Source of the DNA: Lachnospiraceae bacterium
GTDB taxonomy: Bacteria; Bacillota; Clostridia; Lachnospirales; Lachnospiraceae
Reading direction: 5' to 3'
NCBI GenBank assembly: GCA_017469945.1
Contig: JAFUFI010000020.1
Span: 1-64,000 of the forward strand
DNA length: 64,000 bases
In this document: positions 42,280 through 51,865 of the stretch, piece after piece
How positions within the stretch are numbered: position 1 is the first letter of the stretch
How the letters are laid out: each line of letters begins with the position of its first letter
Position numbers and translations under genes: made by a program
Notes under the pieces: generated by a model
What the model was told of the DNA's origin: nothing
What the model saw: the letters and a program-made list of their open reading frames with translations, nothing else
Database searches by the model: none

Positions 42280-43635
42280 TTATTCTGCTGACTCTTCAGT
42301 CTTAGCAGCCTCTTCCTTATCAGCAGCCTTCTTACGAGGTGCTCTCTTCTTGGTTTCCTTAGCGTTGTCAGCTACAAACTCAAGAGCCTTCTTTACAAGG
42401 ATGTCCTTCCTTATCTGCTTCTCACCGTCTTCGCCAACCATGCCCTTTACCTTATCAAGCTCAAGTGCATAAGCCTCAGCCATGGTCTTAAGCTCTGCCT
42501 CATAATCCTCATCGGTAACGGTAAGGTTCTCAGCCTTGGCAACCTCTTCAAGAACAAGTCTTGACTGGATTCTGGAAAGTGCCTGGGGCTTAACCTGCTC
42601 CATAAACTTGTCCATTGTAAGTCCTGAGAACTGCATGTACTGCTGGAATGTAAGTCCCTGGCTCTGAATTCTCTGAGCGAAGTCATTGATCATATTCTTC
42701 TGCTCGGTCTCAAGCATAGCATCGGGAATATCCATCTTTGCATTCTCAACGATCTTGTCTACAACTGCATCCTGCTTAGCAGCCTTAGCGTCTGAAAGCT
42801 TCTTTGCCTCAAGATCTGCCTTGATGCTCTCTTTATAATCTTTAAGGTTATCAAACTCAGATACTTCTGAAGCAAACTCGTCATTAAGCTCGGGAAGTTC
42901 CTTTACGCTGATGGACTTAACAGTGCACTTAAATACTGCTGCTTTGCCTGCAAGCTCTTCTGCCTGATAATCCTCGGGGAATGTTACGTTAACATCGGTC
43001 TCTTTTCCGATCTCCGCTCCGATAAGAGCATCCTCGAATCCGGGGATAAATGCGCCGGAACCGATGGTAAGGGGATAATCCTCGCCCTTTCCGCCCTGGA
43101 AAGCTACGCCGTCAACAAATCCCTCGAAGTCGATGATGGTATCATCTCCGGCCTTTACAGCGCGGTCGGTAACCTCAACCTTACGAGCCTGCTTTTCCTG
43201 CTCGCTCTTAAGAGCTGCATCAACATCTGCATCGGTAACGGTTACGTCGATTGCATCGATCTTAACTCCCTTGTACTCTCCAAGAGTAACTTCGGGTCTT
43301 AATGCTACGGTAGCGGTAAATACGAAAGGATCGCCGCTTCCCATTGATACTACTTCGATAGCGGGCTGAGATACGATTTCTTCCTCGCACTCATCAAATG
43401 CCTTTTCATATGCATCGGGAATGCAGATGTTTGCAGCGTCCTCGTAAAATACTTCGGGACCGTACATCTTCTCGATCATCTTTCTGGGAGCCTTTCCCTT
43501 ACGGAATCCCTGAACATTGATCTTTCCTCTGTTCTTCTGATATGCACTCTCAATAGCCTTCTCAAATACATCAGCATCAACGGTGATGGTGAGTTTGGCC
43601 ATGTTTCCATCTAACTTTTCTACCTGTACGCTCAT
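42280..43635 (-). CDS. tig: Trigger factor
   Basis: The 451-residue ribosome-bound chaperone has an N-terminal ribosome docking domain with GFRKGKAPRKMIEKMYG (contains the G-F-R-K-x-x-x-P signature, about 43-59), a PPIase FKBP-like middle domain (about 160-245) and a long helical C-terminal domain. The last 30 residues are Lys/Glu/Ala rich. It is the first gene of the clp cluster and is normally expressed with clpP. Confidence 0.96.
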   Translation of the reverse strand: MSVQVEKLDGNMAKLTITVDADVFEKAIESAYQKNRGKINVQGFRKGKAPRKMIEKMYGPEVFYEDAANICIPDAYEKAFDECEEEIVSQPAIEVVSMGSGDPFVFTATVALRPEVTLGEYKGVKIDAIDVTVTDADVDAALKSEQEKQARKVEVTDRAVKAGDDTIIDFEGFVDGVAFQGGKGEDYPLTIGSGAFIPGFEDALIGAEIGKETDVNVTFPEDYQAEELAGKAAVFKCTVKSISVKELPELNDEFASEVSEFDNLKDYKESIKADLEAKKLSDAKAAKQDAVVDKIVENAKMDIPDAMLETEQKNMINDFAQRIQSQGLTFQQYMQFSGLTMDKFMEQVKPQALSRIQSRLVLEEVAKAENLTVTDEDYEAELKTMAEAYALELDKVKGMVGEDGEKQIRKDILVKKALEFVADNAKETKKRAPRKKAADKEEAAKTEESAE

Positions 43636-43746
43636 CTTCGCGTCGTCCTCCTTAAAGTCATGCTAAATCTATTTAGCCACAATCGATTAGTGATTATACC
43701 ACAATTTTAAATCCATGGCAACAAAAAATATACAATCTGCTTTGTT

Positions 43747-46026
43747 TTATGAGTTTTTACAGCTGTTTTTACTAAAAGCAAGCGCCCCGGCAAACCTTGC
43801 AAGCGGCGTAAAACCCTGAGCAAAATTCTTTGGTGAAACCGTACCTATAAGTACCGCATCCCCCGTCTTTACCTTTTTATTGCTGTAAGACTGCGGGTTT
43901 TTAAGTATCCTCTCAAAGGTCTTTTTCCCTGCTATTAAGTATTTCTCATCCCCCGTCAGGTCATATGCCGCGCTCAGGGCTTCCAAAACAAGAGGATTGT
44001 TTCCGTTTCTCGAAAGACTCGGAAGTTCTTTATAGTAAAAGAGTCCCTGAGGCGTCATTGCGTTTTCAATCATATCATCCACAGCGCTTATTATCATCTG
44101 CTTAACTTCCGGATCTTTACTTACCCTGTAGTATTTTTCAAGACTGATCACAGCTACCGAGATCATAAAAGGAACTCTGATAAGAGTATTGTCCGTATAT
44201 CTTTGGAGCCAGGAGCCGAATTCATCCCTCCAGCTTTTAAACTGCTCCTTTATCATTTCACATTTAGACAGCCATTTTTTATCCCGGGTTTCTTCATATA
44301 AGGCAGCAAATGCCCTGAGGGCCCACCCGGTCTCTCTTGCTCCGACCTCTCCGGCTTCCTTGAACTTTGGAAGTTCGAGAAGCTTCAGGATGTTATCACC
44401 AATGGATATTGCGGCGTTATACGCTCTTTCATCCCCTGTAAAATGATAACAGTCAAGAAGTCCTTCAACCCACTCATGGCTCGGCGTAACCTCGCCTTTA
44501 AACTCACCGCCCGTCACCCCTCCGTTGTGCCCGGATATGTGCATCCACTGCCCGCCGACCTGAAGATTATTGTTACTGTAGTGACAGATATCCACGTCGA
44601 TCTGATGCATTGTCGCAACATTCGCATAATCCCGGAATCTTCTTACGCCGCTCCTAGCATATTGCATATACATGGCATGTCCGTAATCATACTCGTTATT
44701 AACCCATACCTGCGCTCCTCCGCCTCTACCCTGAGCAGTGTAGTTTGCATCCGGAGCATCGCCCCAGTTCATCATTCCATAGCCTCTTGCATGGGCATCG
44801 GCCATATCCGTAAGGAATATTTCGGTATCATCATCCCGCATTTTCAAAGGAAGCATCACATCCGAAAAGATACCGGCCTCCATAAATACGTCAGGACTGA
44901 CCACCGGTTCGTCCGGCATCTGATATATAAGAGCCCTGTTTATCCTGTTTTCAAGAGTTTCGTCCTCTCCGTAGAAATGCAAAAGGAATCTTTGCTCCCT
45001 TGCCATCCCTGCTCCGAGTCTGACTTTTTCCTCTCCTTCGGGGATTATATGAACCGTCACGCCGTTACTTTTCGCAGTTACCGCCTTCGGGAAATTCTGA
45101 TGGGGCTGAAAAACGGTTGCACAGACTCCGGTTTTCCCGTCATTTACATCCGCAAAGAGGCATCCGTGCAAGACTTCACCGAAATGCTCAAAGTTTTCTT
45201 CAAGGATTGTATCTGCGGTAATTACTTCTGTCAGAGTCTCGCCCGTCTCCGATGTTTTCATCTTTACCCTGTATGCGCTTTTCCCGACTGCGGTATGAAT
45301 GGCGGACACATCTTTTCCACCGACCCCACTGTTTAACAGCCCCGGATTTATCTCAAAGCAAAAACTCCCCGGAATAATATCCGTCATACTCATATTTATA
45401 AGTCTGGGCGCCACTTCAAAAAATGGCTGACCTACAGGAATCCTAAGGCGGATCTCTATTTCAAGCTTTCCTTCCCACGGATTTAAAGCTTTTTCAGGAA
45501 TAAGGACTTCTCCCTTTAGAAGGATTTCGCCATATACCGGGCCGGATTCTACCGTAATCGCTTCTTTGATCTCAATCTCGCAGTCCTCTCCTCCGATTTT
45601 CATAAACGGATTTATTATTCCGCCTTTCGAAAACAGCTCTTTACATGTAAAGAGCGGCAAATTGCCATTGGATATTTCCGGATTATCGGCGAACACATCT
45701 TTCGTATTAATTATCTGTGCCTCAGATCTATCCGTCCTGCTACAGCAGTCTGACTTCATATCGTCTTTTAATACAATAAGCTCGAAGTCTTTTTCCTTGT
45801 TTCCGGGAAGGTCTGCAAGAAACCTTATAAGCAAAAACTTTATTGAACCGTCATCCCATTTTGCAGTTATCTTTGACTGGGACAAGACAGAAACCTCTCC
45901 GTCAAAAATCTTTGCCGCTTCTTTATCAAAGATCTCTCCCTTCGGAAAAGGAACCGCTATTTTGCACAGCTCCCCTTTTCTGTCATCCTTGTAAAGCTTA
46001 TCGAAATGTATTTTAATACTTTTCAT
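43747..46026 (-). CDS. PcRGLX/YetA-like glycan-active protein
   Basis: The 759-residue protein has no signal peptide. It resembles the family of Bacillus YetA and the fungal exo-rhamnogalacturonan lyase: an N-terminal beta domain (about 1-110, KIAVPFPKGE, SIKFLLIRF), a second beta domain, and a C-terminal helical toroid (about 400-750) with RGYGMMNWGDAPD, NNEYDYGHAMYMQYARSG and SHEWVEGLLDCYHFTGDERAY, where several Tyr, His and Glu line a likely cleft. The presumed substrate is a pectic or rhamnose-containing oligosaccharide; I infer this only from the family. No transporter or other pectin gene is adjacent. Confidence 0.65.
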   Translation of the reverse strand: MKSIKIHFDKLYKDDRKGELCKIAVPFPKGEIFDKEAAKIFDGEVSVLSQSKITAKWDDGSIKFLLIRFLADLPGNKEKDFELIVLKDDMKSDCCSRTDRSEAQIINTKDVFADNPEISNGNLPLFTCKELFSKGGIINPFMKIGGEDCEIEIKEAITVESGPVYGEILLKGEVLIPEKALNPWEGKLEIEIRLRIPVGQPFFEVAPRLINMSMTDIIPGSFCFEINPGLLNSGVGGKDVSAIHTAVGKSAYRVKMKTSETGETLTEVITADTILEENFEHFGEVLHGCLFADVNDGKTGVCATVFQPHQNFPKAVTAKSNGVTVHIIPEGEEKVRLGAGMAREQRFLLHFYGEDETLENRINRALIYQMPDEPVVSPDVFMEAGIFSDVMLPLKMRDDDTEIFLTDMADAHARGYGMMNWGDAPDANYTAQGRGGGAQVWVNNEYDYGHAMYMQYARSGVRRFRDYANVATMHQIDVDICHYSNNNLQVGGQWMHISGHNGGVTGGEFKGEVTPSHEWVEGLLDCYHFTGDERAYNAAISIGDNILKLLELPKFKEAGEVGARETGWALRAFAALYEETRDKKWLSKCEMIKEQFKSWRDEFGSWLQRYTDNTLIRVPFMISVAVISLEKYYRVSKDPEVKQMIISAVDDMIENAMTPQGLFYYKELPSLSRNGNNPLVLEALSAAYDLTGDEKYLIAGKKTFERILKNPQSYSNKKVKTGDAVLIGTVSPKNFAQGFTPLARFAGALAFSKNSCKNS

Positions 46027-46085
46027 AAATCTCCCTATACTTTAAAAAGGCGGGCATTTAGGCCCACCTTAAAATTTTTCTTTAC

Positions 46086-46901
46086 TTACTGCTTTACCGT
46101 ATAAGATGCGATATAAATCATATCTTCCTGGGTGCTAAGACCGGGATCAGCGATTTCAAAGGAACAGGTAAGTCCGCTTTCTGCAGCTGCTATCTCAAAG
46201 TGCGCCAAAGCTACGCCCATATCGATCTTTTGCATATCAGATCCGTCCTCGGATACGAAGCCCTTACTTCTCTTTTCATAGAAATGAACCTTATCGCCCA
46301 AAGCAACAAGTCTCCAGGGCTGCTTATTTACGGCGGATGGCGCAAGACGTACGGCCTCCAGAGGCTCTCTTAAGCTTCCCGCCGTTTCCTCTGTAAGGGG
46401 AGCATCAAAGGATCCGTCGAAAAACAGTTCCTTAAAAGCTGTCCTTGAGTCTGCCCGAAGTCCCTTTCGCATCATCGTTTCCTTAAAAGACATCTTCTTG
46501 GCGGGATATCCTAAAGGACTGATGCAGGGCATAAAATCGTCCTTTGAGGCTCCAAGCGCCTGTTCAAAGGCTCCTCTGTTCATCGTTCCCCCGATCATCG
46601 TTGTTCCGATTCCCAGGGATTTTGCGTACAGACATATCTTTTCGAAAGCATATCCAAAGGCCTCTTCCGCATGTGGAATATGCATCATCTTTCCGGCGAT
46701 ATAAGTATCCGCTCCGGAGATAACAGGGCTTGAAAGTCCGTATTTTTCAGCATTTAAAACCTTCCAGTAAATAGGAATATCATATGGATTTTCGATTTTT
46801 TCCGCAAAGTTTAAAATGCTTTCGGCATCTTCTTTTTTAAGAGCAGTACCATCAAAGGTGCGAACGCTTCTTCTGCCTTTAATAATTTCCATCATGTTCA
46901 T
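46086..46901 (-). CDS. Nitroreductase family protein (TM1586-like)
   Basis: The 271-residue FMN protein has the nitroreductase start MMEIIKGRRSVRTFDGT, a middle region with AKSLGIGTTMIGGTMNRGAFEQALG, and a second half with AVRLAPSAVNKQPWRL, the usual flavin contact. This duplicated arrangement of about 270 residues in one chain fits the TM1586 type. GGAGG lies upstream of 46901; the frame before it is not used. Substrate unknown. Confidence 0.85.
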   Translation of the reverse strand: MNMMEIIKGRRSVRTFDGTALKKEDAESILNFAEKIENPYDIPIYWKVLNAEKYGLSSPVISGADTYIAGKMMHIPHAEEAFGYAFEKICLYAKSLGIGTTMIGGTMNRGAFEQALGASKDDFMPCISPLGYPAKKMSFKETMMRKGLRADSRTAFKELFFDGSFDAPLTEETAGSLREPLEAVRLAPSAVNKQPWRLVALGDKVHFYEKRSKGFVSEDGSDMQKIDMGVALAHFEIAAAESGLTCSFEIADPGLSTQEDMIYIASYTVKQ

Positions 46902-46994
46902 TTGATCGTCCTCCAACTTTTGATACTTAATGCTACTGCCCTGCAAGCCCGCTGTCAACGCTTCACGACCTTTGTTTATACTCTTTTAATTCTG

Positions 46995-49385
46995 TTAAGA
47001 GTTCTTTAATACTTTTTCCGGAGGCAGATACTTTTTCACCGTCTCTTCAAGAAGCGATGCATCAAGAGGCTTTGTCAGATAATCCAAGAATCCCGCTTCG
47101 GTATATATCTTCCGGCTATCCGCAAAAGCGTTGGCTGTAAGCACAATCGCGGGAGTATCTTTATTTAATGAAGCATCCTCGCTGCGGATAAGCCTTAGAG
47201 TTTCGATGCCGTCGGGCTCCGGCATCATATGATCGAGCAAAATAAGATCGTATTTCTTTTCCTTGCATTTTTCGACAGCCAGAAGGCCTCTGTCGCATTC
47301 ATCCGGCTTAATATCCGCTCTTTTAAGGAAATACCTTACAACCTTAAGATTCATAATATTGTCATCAACCACAAGGATTGAAGCATCGGGGGCAGTGTAG
47401 TCGCTCTTTTTCTCCGCAGTTTTTGCAGGCGCTTTACCGCCGCTTAAGAAGTCATCCTTTAAAGGCTTTTTATCATGAACACCAACGGTTAGTTCTACAG
47501 AGAAGGTCGATCCCTCAAGATATTTACTCTTAACGGATATATATCCGCCCAGTGAATCAATAATACTCTTTACTATGGCAAGTCCCAGTCCCGTTCCCTC
47601 AATGCTTCTGTTCTTTTTTTCATCAGCTCTCGTAAAGGCTTCAAAGAGATGCTTTTGATCCTCCTCGCTGATACCGCGTCCCGTGTCAGAGATGCTCATT
47701 TCAAGAATAAATGCATCTGCCGATTTATAGCTGCCGCCAATGGTTAAAGTAACTAAGCCTTCGTCAGTATATTTGATGGCGTTATTTATCAGATTGATAA
47801 GGATCTGCCTGATCCTGAACTCGTCTGAAACCATTCCGTCCGGAACTTCGGAAACAATCTTTGTTTCAAGCTTTAATTTCTTGTCGTCAGCTCTTTCTTT
47901 CAGCATCGGCATTATATCCCGAAGGAGCTGTGCCATACTGAAATCGGCGCTGTTTATCTCCATTTTTCCCGCTTCTATCTTGGAGAAATCAAGTACGTCA
48001 TTTACAAGCATTAAAAGCATTTTTCCCGAGCTTTTTACGCTCCCCGCATAATCATCGATCACAGGGTCCTTATTTTCCCTCAGGATCATCTCATTCATAC
48101 CGAGGATAGCGTTTATCGGGGTTCTGATCTCATGGGACATGCTGGCGAGAAACCTCGTCTTTGCTTCCGACAGATCGACTGCCTTTTGCCTTTCAATCCT
48201 TATTTTTCTAAGGTCGGAAATCTGCTGGATTATTGCAAGGATGAGTAGCAGCGTGAGTCCTATCATCATGGAAATATCATCAACAAGCACAGGGATAAAA
48301 GTAAGAACAAAAAGCTCTATCGTGCTGCAAATGAAGAAAAGGCCAAAGCCTATAGCGGTATATTTGTACTCTTTCGCATTGCCCTTTACCACCTCGAGCA
48401 CAAGTATTACAGATACTGTGAGTATTTCGATAGCAAGTACGGTGTCGATGTAGAAAAGCGCTTTGGGGAAAGGCAAGATCCCGGTAAAATGAAGCAATGT
48501 CCAAAGGACAAGATTTGCAGCCGAGACCATAAGAGCCGCGTTCATTATCTTGTGGTATCTGCCGTGCTGTAAAGAATCCAGATAAAAGATAAGGTTAAAG
48601 GGCATCATCAGGCAAAGGATGTAATTGACGATTCCATCTATATGATAATGTCCAAAAACAAAAGGACAAAAATACGAATTGGTAACAAGCCAGCCCGATA
48701 TGACAAGTATGCTCAGCGCGCCATAGAGCATATCGAGACGGCGCCTGTACATTACGCTCATAGCAAGGCTGATGATAACGGTGGTAAGTGAGAAAAGGAA
48801 AAGGATCGCGGAGAGCATAAATGATATGCCGTATCTTTCCGCCAAAATCGGGAAAAGTCCGGAACCTGTCGTAATAAAGGTTTCCTGATAGATATAGCCC
48901 TTTCGGCTCGATGTCATCCCCTCCATTTTGATATGGGCGCCGGAATCTTCATCGTAAAGAGGAACGGTTAAGTAAAAACGCTTGACGACTCCGCCGGGAA
49001 GTACCATATCCCTGCTCTCGTCAAACTCTTTTCTAAGCTCGCCGTTTATGTACACCGATATATTGCTTCCCACTATAACGCAAAACTCGTAACCGTCCCG
49101 GATTTCATCAGGCAGCGTACTTTCCGCCGAAAATGCCCCGTCCAGTCTGTCTGCGTTGCGAAATGAATCTCCCGCTGTTGTAACATTTCCCTTAGGATCT
49201 GTCACCTTCCAGTTTTCAACCTTTATAAGTTCAATATTGTCGATTGATTTAAATTCATCCACGGAAAAGTAAAAGATAATGATAAAAAGAATGGCCACTG
49301 CAAGAGCGCCAAGTGAAATCCTAGTAATGAAACTCAATCTGTTGCCGACACGCAATATTTTTTCAGATTTATTTGTTTTATCCAT
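46995..49385 (-). CDS. Membrane hybrid sensor histidine kinase with receiver domain
   Basis: The 796-residue protein has an N-terminal membrane helix (about 25-42), an extracytoplasmic beta domain (about 45-175) resembling the 7TMR-DISM sensor, seven further helices (about 185-390), a HisKA domain with the phospho-acceptor SHEIRTP (His418), an ATPase domain with N box NLINNAIKYTDEG and GRGISEEDQ, and a C-terminal receiver with LILLDHMMPEPDG. The start at 49385 follows GGTGG; the GTG at 49394 is less likely. Its output is unknown because no separate response regulator with DNA-binding domain is adjacent. Confidence 0.92.
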   Translation of the reverse strand: MDKTNKSEKILRVGNRLSFITRISLGALAVAILFIIIFYFSVDEFKSIDNIELIKVENWKVTDPKGNVTTAGDSFRNADRLDGAFSAESTLPDEIRDGYEFCVIVGSNISVYINGELRKEFDESRDMVLPGGVVKRFYLTVPLYDEDSGAHIKMEGMTSSRKGYIYQETFITTGSGLFPILAERYGISFMLSAILFLFSLTTVIISLAMSVMYRRRLDMLYGALSILVISGWLVTNSYFCPFVFGHYHIDGIVNYILCLMMPFNLIFYLDSLQHGRYHKIMNAALMVSAANLVLWTLLHFTGILPFPKALFYIDTVLAIEILTVSVILVLEVVKGNAKEYKYTAIGFGLFFICSTIELFVLTFIPVLVDDISMMIGLTLLLILAIIQQISDLRKIRIERQKAVDLSEAKTRFLASMSHEIRTPINAILGMNEMILRENKDPVIDDYAGSVKSSGKMLLMLVNDVLDFSKIEAGKMEINSADFSMAQLLRDIMPMLKERADDKKLKLETKIVSEVPDGMVSDEFRIRQILINLINNAIKYTDEGLVTLTIGGSYKSADAFILEMSISDTGRGISEEDQKHLFEAFTRADEKKNRSIEGTGLGLAIVKSIIDSLGGYISVKSKYLEGSTFSVELTVGVHDKKPLKDDFLSGGKAPAKTAEKKSDYTAPDASILVVDDNIMNLKVVRYFLKRADIKPDECDRGLLAVEKCKEKKYDLILLDHMMPEPDGIETLRLIRSEDASLNKDTPAIVLTANAFADSRKIYTEAGFLDYLTKPLDASLLEETVKKYLPPEKVLKNS

Positions 49386-49545
49386 AGTATCCACCGATCA
49401 ACGATTATCACAGATCATATCCGCAAGTTTACATGGAACCATACATAAAAAGTATATATGATTTTCCCGACAATTTCCAATATTATCTTTGGATACTTTT
49501 GCACAAATGTGAAATATTTCCGTTTTTTTATTCTTTAATAGGTGC

Positions 49546-49551
49546 TATAAT
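49546..49551 (+). promoter_or_regulatory. -10 element of the gene at 49587
   Basis: TGCTATAAT, an extended -10 box, lies 36 bp before the start codon of the next gene; the -35 region is T-rich with no clear consensus. Confidence 0.4.
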
Positions 49552-49586
49552 CGGCAAGTATTTTTGTCTGAAGAGGTATTACTTAA

Positions 49587-49991
49587 ATGAACTATATTGA
49601 AAACTTAAAAAACAGCGAGATTGTAAAGGAGGCTGCCAAGACTATCGGATGTCCGCTTTCCCTTGCGGAGATCGATCCGGACCATGACAAAGGAATCAAC
49701 TACTGGTTTTTAATGTATCTGCGCTATATCGCGCTCAAGCTTGAAAAAGAAAAGCTCGAGGCTTCCGCATTAGATACGGGGATCCTTAAGGTCGTATCCG
49801 AAACCAAATATAAAAACATAGAGTATTTGGTAAAAGATGTTTTAAACGAGTTCTCACCCATCGAAGAATGCGGTAAAGAAGAGTACAGCATCTGCGCAAG
49901 TCACGTAAAGCGCTCTCCCATCTACCATCTCTACGGAGCTCATAAAAAAATAGTCAGCGCTTTTGAAAGCGCCGTTAAAGCATCCGCATAA
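49587..49991 (+). CDS. Hypothetical protein, 134 residues
   Basis: A soluble, mostly helical protein with no signal peptide, starting MNYIENLKNSEIVKEAAKTIG. It has three Cys spread over the chain (CPLS, EECG, ICAS) and no motif I know. A GAAGAGG site lies near the start. Its stop codon is the edge of a REP-like palindrome, which presumably ends its transcript. Family unknown. Confidence 0.65.
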   Translation: MNYIENLKNSEIVKEAAKTIGCPLSLAEIDPDHDKGINYWFLMYLRYIALKLEKEKLEASALDTGILKVVSETKYKNIEYLVKDVLNEFSPIEECGKEEYSICASHVKRSPIYHLYGAHKKIVSAFESAVKASA

Positions 49992-50073
49992 TGACACAGG
50001 GGGACGGGGTTGGGGGTTCATTTTATCGAAAATGAACCCCCAACCCGTCCCCCTGTGTCATTCCCCTGTGTCA
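49992..50073. repeat. REP-like palindrome between convergent genes
   Basis: TGACACAGGGGGACGGGG-TTGGGGGTTCATTTT faces its inverted copy with a 4-nt loop; arms are about 32 bp with one bulged G. A second partial right arm (CCCCTGTGTCA, 50063-50073) follows. It starts right after one stop codon and ends at the next gene's stop codon, so it can act as a two-way terminator. Confidence 0.85.
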
Positions 50074-50493
50074 TTATTCTTTAAAGTCTTTTAAAGCGGC
50101 GTTTAAGTCCTTAGCTTCTTTTTTAGCAGAGAGTATGTATATGAGCGCCGTAAATATATATACAACTCCGACGCTTCCTGCCACCCATAATAGTCCCTTT
50201 ACCGAAAACTCAAACCATCCGAACTTTGTTCCGCCTATAAATACGATGGCACAAAGGCTGATAAAGTGCCCGATGAAGATCAGCACATTTACAAATCTCT
50301 TCATTGGCCTCTTGGGATTGATGGAAAAAACTCCTGCCGTTACCAGCGCGGTTAAGGCGGATATAATAAATATTTTCCATATATAATCTGCGGGTATCGT
50401 TTCATCACCAATGGTGAACAATCCGATCACCAAAAGGATTCCGCTGTTGATAGTTATAAAAAAGGAAATAAATTTCTTCAAAAATTCCGGCAT
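50074..50493 (-). CDS. DUF3021 family membrane protein
   Basis: The 139-residue protein has four membrane helices (about 10-27, 38-57, 69-86, 97-119) and a charged C-terminal tail, matching DUF3021. These proteins are encoded next to LytTR regulators and are thought to modulate them from the membrane. It follows the LytTR gene by 1 bp. Confidence 0.8.
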   Translation of the reverse strand: MPEFLKKFISFFITINSGILLVIGLFTIGDETIPADYIWKIFIISALTALVTAGVFSINPKRPMKRFVNVLIFIGHFISLCAIVFIGGTKFGWFEFSVKGLLWVAGSVGVVYIFTALIYILSAKKEAKDLNAALKDFKE

Positions 50494-50494
50494 A

Positions 50495-50950
50495 TTACAC
50501 CTGCTTTCCTATTCCGAGCTTACGTTTTAAAGAAGGTACATATCCTCTCGAAATAATAATGCTTTCTCCGTTTTTAAGTTTTGCCTCAAGACGTCCGTTA
50601 AACTCGGGGATGAGCTTCTCAATCTTTTTAATGCTTACGATCGTATTCTTGGAAACCCTGATAAAAGATGAGCCCTCGTACTCTTCCTCTATTTCAAAGA
50701 GTTTCTTTTTCACCTCAAAGCATTTATCCCTGGTATAAAGGTAAACTCTGTTGTCAACGGAATCAAAATAGTAAATCTCGGATATCGGGATCATAACTAT
50801 ACTCTCACCAGAATACCCGGCGATATTATCCCTGCTGCCACCTTCCTTAAAGCGGCCGATCAGGCCAAGCATCTCCGGCGAGAGCTCTTTCACCTTTACG
50901 ATTATCTCATCTTCTTCGCCCGGACCCGGGCTTAAAATTGTTATCTTCAT
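50495..50950 (-). CDS. LytTR family DNA-binding regulator
   Basis: The 151-residue protein carries a LytTR domain (about 50-147) with IPISEIYYFDSVDNRVYLYT, SFIRVSKNTIVSIKKIEKL and IISRGYVPSLKRKLG. The N-terminal 50 residues are a short beta segment, not a receiver domain, so control is not by a classic histidine kinase. It is the third gene of an operon with an ABC transporter and DUF3021, an arrangement linked to self-protection against peptide antibiotics. Putative binding sites lie at 52857-52887. Confidence 0.9.
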   Translation of the reverse strand: MKITILSPGPGEEDEIIVKVKELSPEMLGLIGRFKEGGSRDNIAGYSGESIVMIPISEIYYFDSVDNRVYLYTRDKCFEVKKKLFEIEEEYEGSSFIRVSKNTIVSIKKIEKLIPEFNGRLEAKLKNGESIIISRGYVPSLKRKLGIGKQV

Positions 50951-50953
50951 AGA

Positions 50954-51865
50954 TTATCTGTCTTTCTTTTTGCCGGTTTTAAGTACAAGCGCTGATGCTG
51001 CGCAAAACAAAACACCTGTTAAAATCAGTATACCTATTTTACCTGCCGCGGGCAATTCCTTTTCAAATAAAGTAAGGCTTGTTCCCATATAGGCATCAAC
51101 GCCCTCTCTGACCTCTCCCGGCAATCCTTTAAAAAACGCATCTTCTGTCCTGCCAAGCATCACTTCTCTAAAAAGCGATGTTCCGTAAATAAATGGAAAG
51201 CATTTTATTATCTTTACGATTCCGGCATTCAGATCACCGATTGCCAGATATATTCCGCCGAAAAATCCTGAAAGAGTTCCGATTATGATTCCGACTGCCC
51301 CCCAAGCACTTTCGCTTTTTCCAAGGGTCGCAAAAAAATACATAACCGATGAGTATACAAAGGAATTGATACAGATAAGCAGAAGTATCTGTAAGTGTTC
51401 CTTTACAGAGAACAATGCAAAACCTCTGAAAAGTCCGATGATCTCAGTAATCGCAAGTGTCAAAGTTCCCATTATAAAGCTTGCCAGAAAAGCTCCGAAC
51501 ACAAAGGCAAGTACAGTTTGATTTCTTCCGATAGGCATAACCAAGATAGAATTTAGTTTATTATCCTTTCGGTCTTTTATCATATTCGCATAAAAGGCAT
51601 GGGTAATGCTTGCTGCGCTGATCGTTAAGATACCTGCCACTGTCCAAAGATAAACGATCTCTCTCACGGCCTCCTTATCCGCCTCCATATCTCTTCCCGG
51701 GATGTTTTTAAGCGGCTCTAAGAAGGAGCTTTCCGCAACATTTCCCAAAAAGAATACGGACAAAACTACAACTATAAGGACTGATAAAAATGAGAAAAAT
51801 ACTGCCGAATAATCCTTGAAATATATCTTCAGATTTCTTTTGTTTAATGCCCAAAACTGTTTCAT
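50954..51865 (-). CDS. ABC-2 type transporter permease
   Basis: The 303-residue permease has six membrane helices, the first near 22-44 and the last near 276-293, in the ABC-2 pattern, with a large extracytoplasmic loop after the first helix. It overlaps the ATPase gene by 4 bp and stands 3 bp before the LytTR gene. Cargo is unknown; the context suggests a peptide or drug. Confidence 0.85.
   Translation of the reverse strand: MKQFWALNKRNLKIYFKDYSAVFFSFLSVLIVVVLSVFFLGNVAESSFLEPLKNIPGRDMEADKEAVREIVYLWTVAGILTISAASITHAFYANMIKDRKDNKLNSILVMPIGRNQTVLAFVFGAFLASFIMGTLTLAITEIIGLFRGFALFSVKEHLQILLLICINSFVYSSVMYFFATLGKSESAWGAVGIIIGTLSGFFGGIYLAIGDLNAGIVKIIKCFPFIYGTSLFREVMLGRTEDAFFKGLPGEVREGVDAYMGTSLTLFEKELPAAGKIGILILTGVLFCAASALVLKTGKKKDR

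Noticed and set aside
44443..45336. 297-codon plus-strand frame inside the YetA-like gene
   Set aside because: It lies entirely antisense to a gene with clear domain structure; composition is that of a shadow frame.
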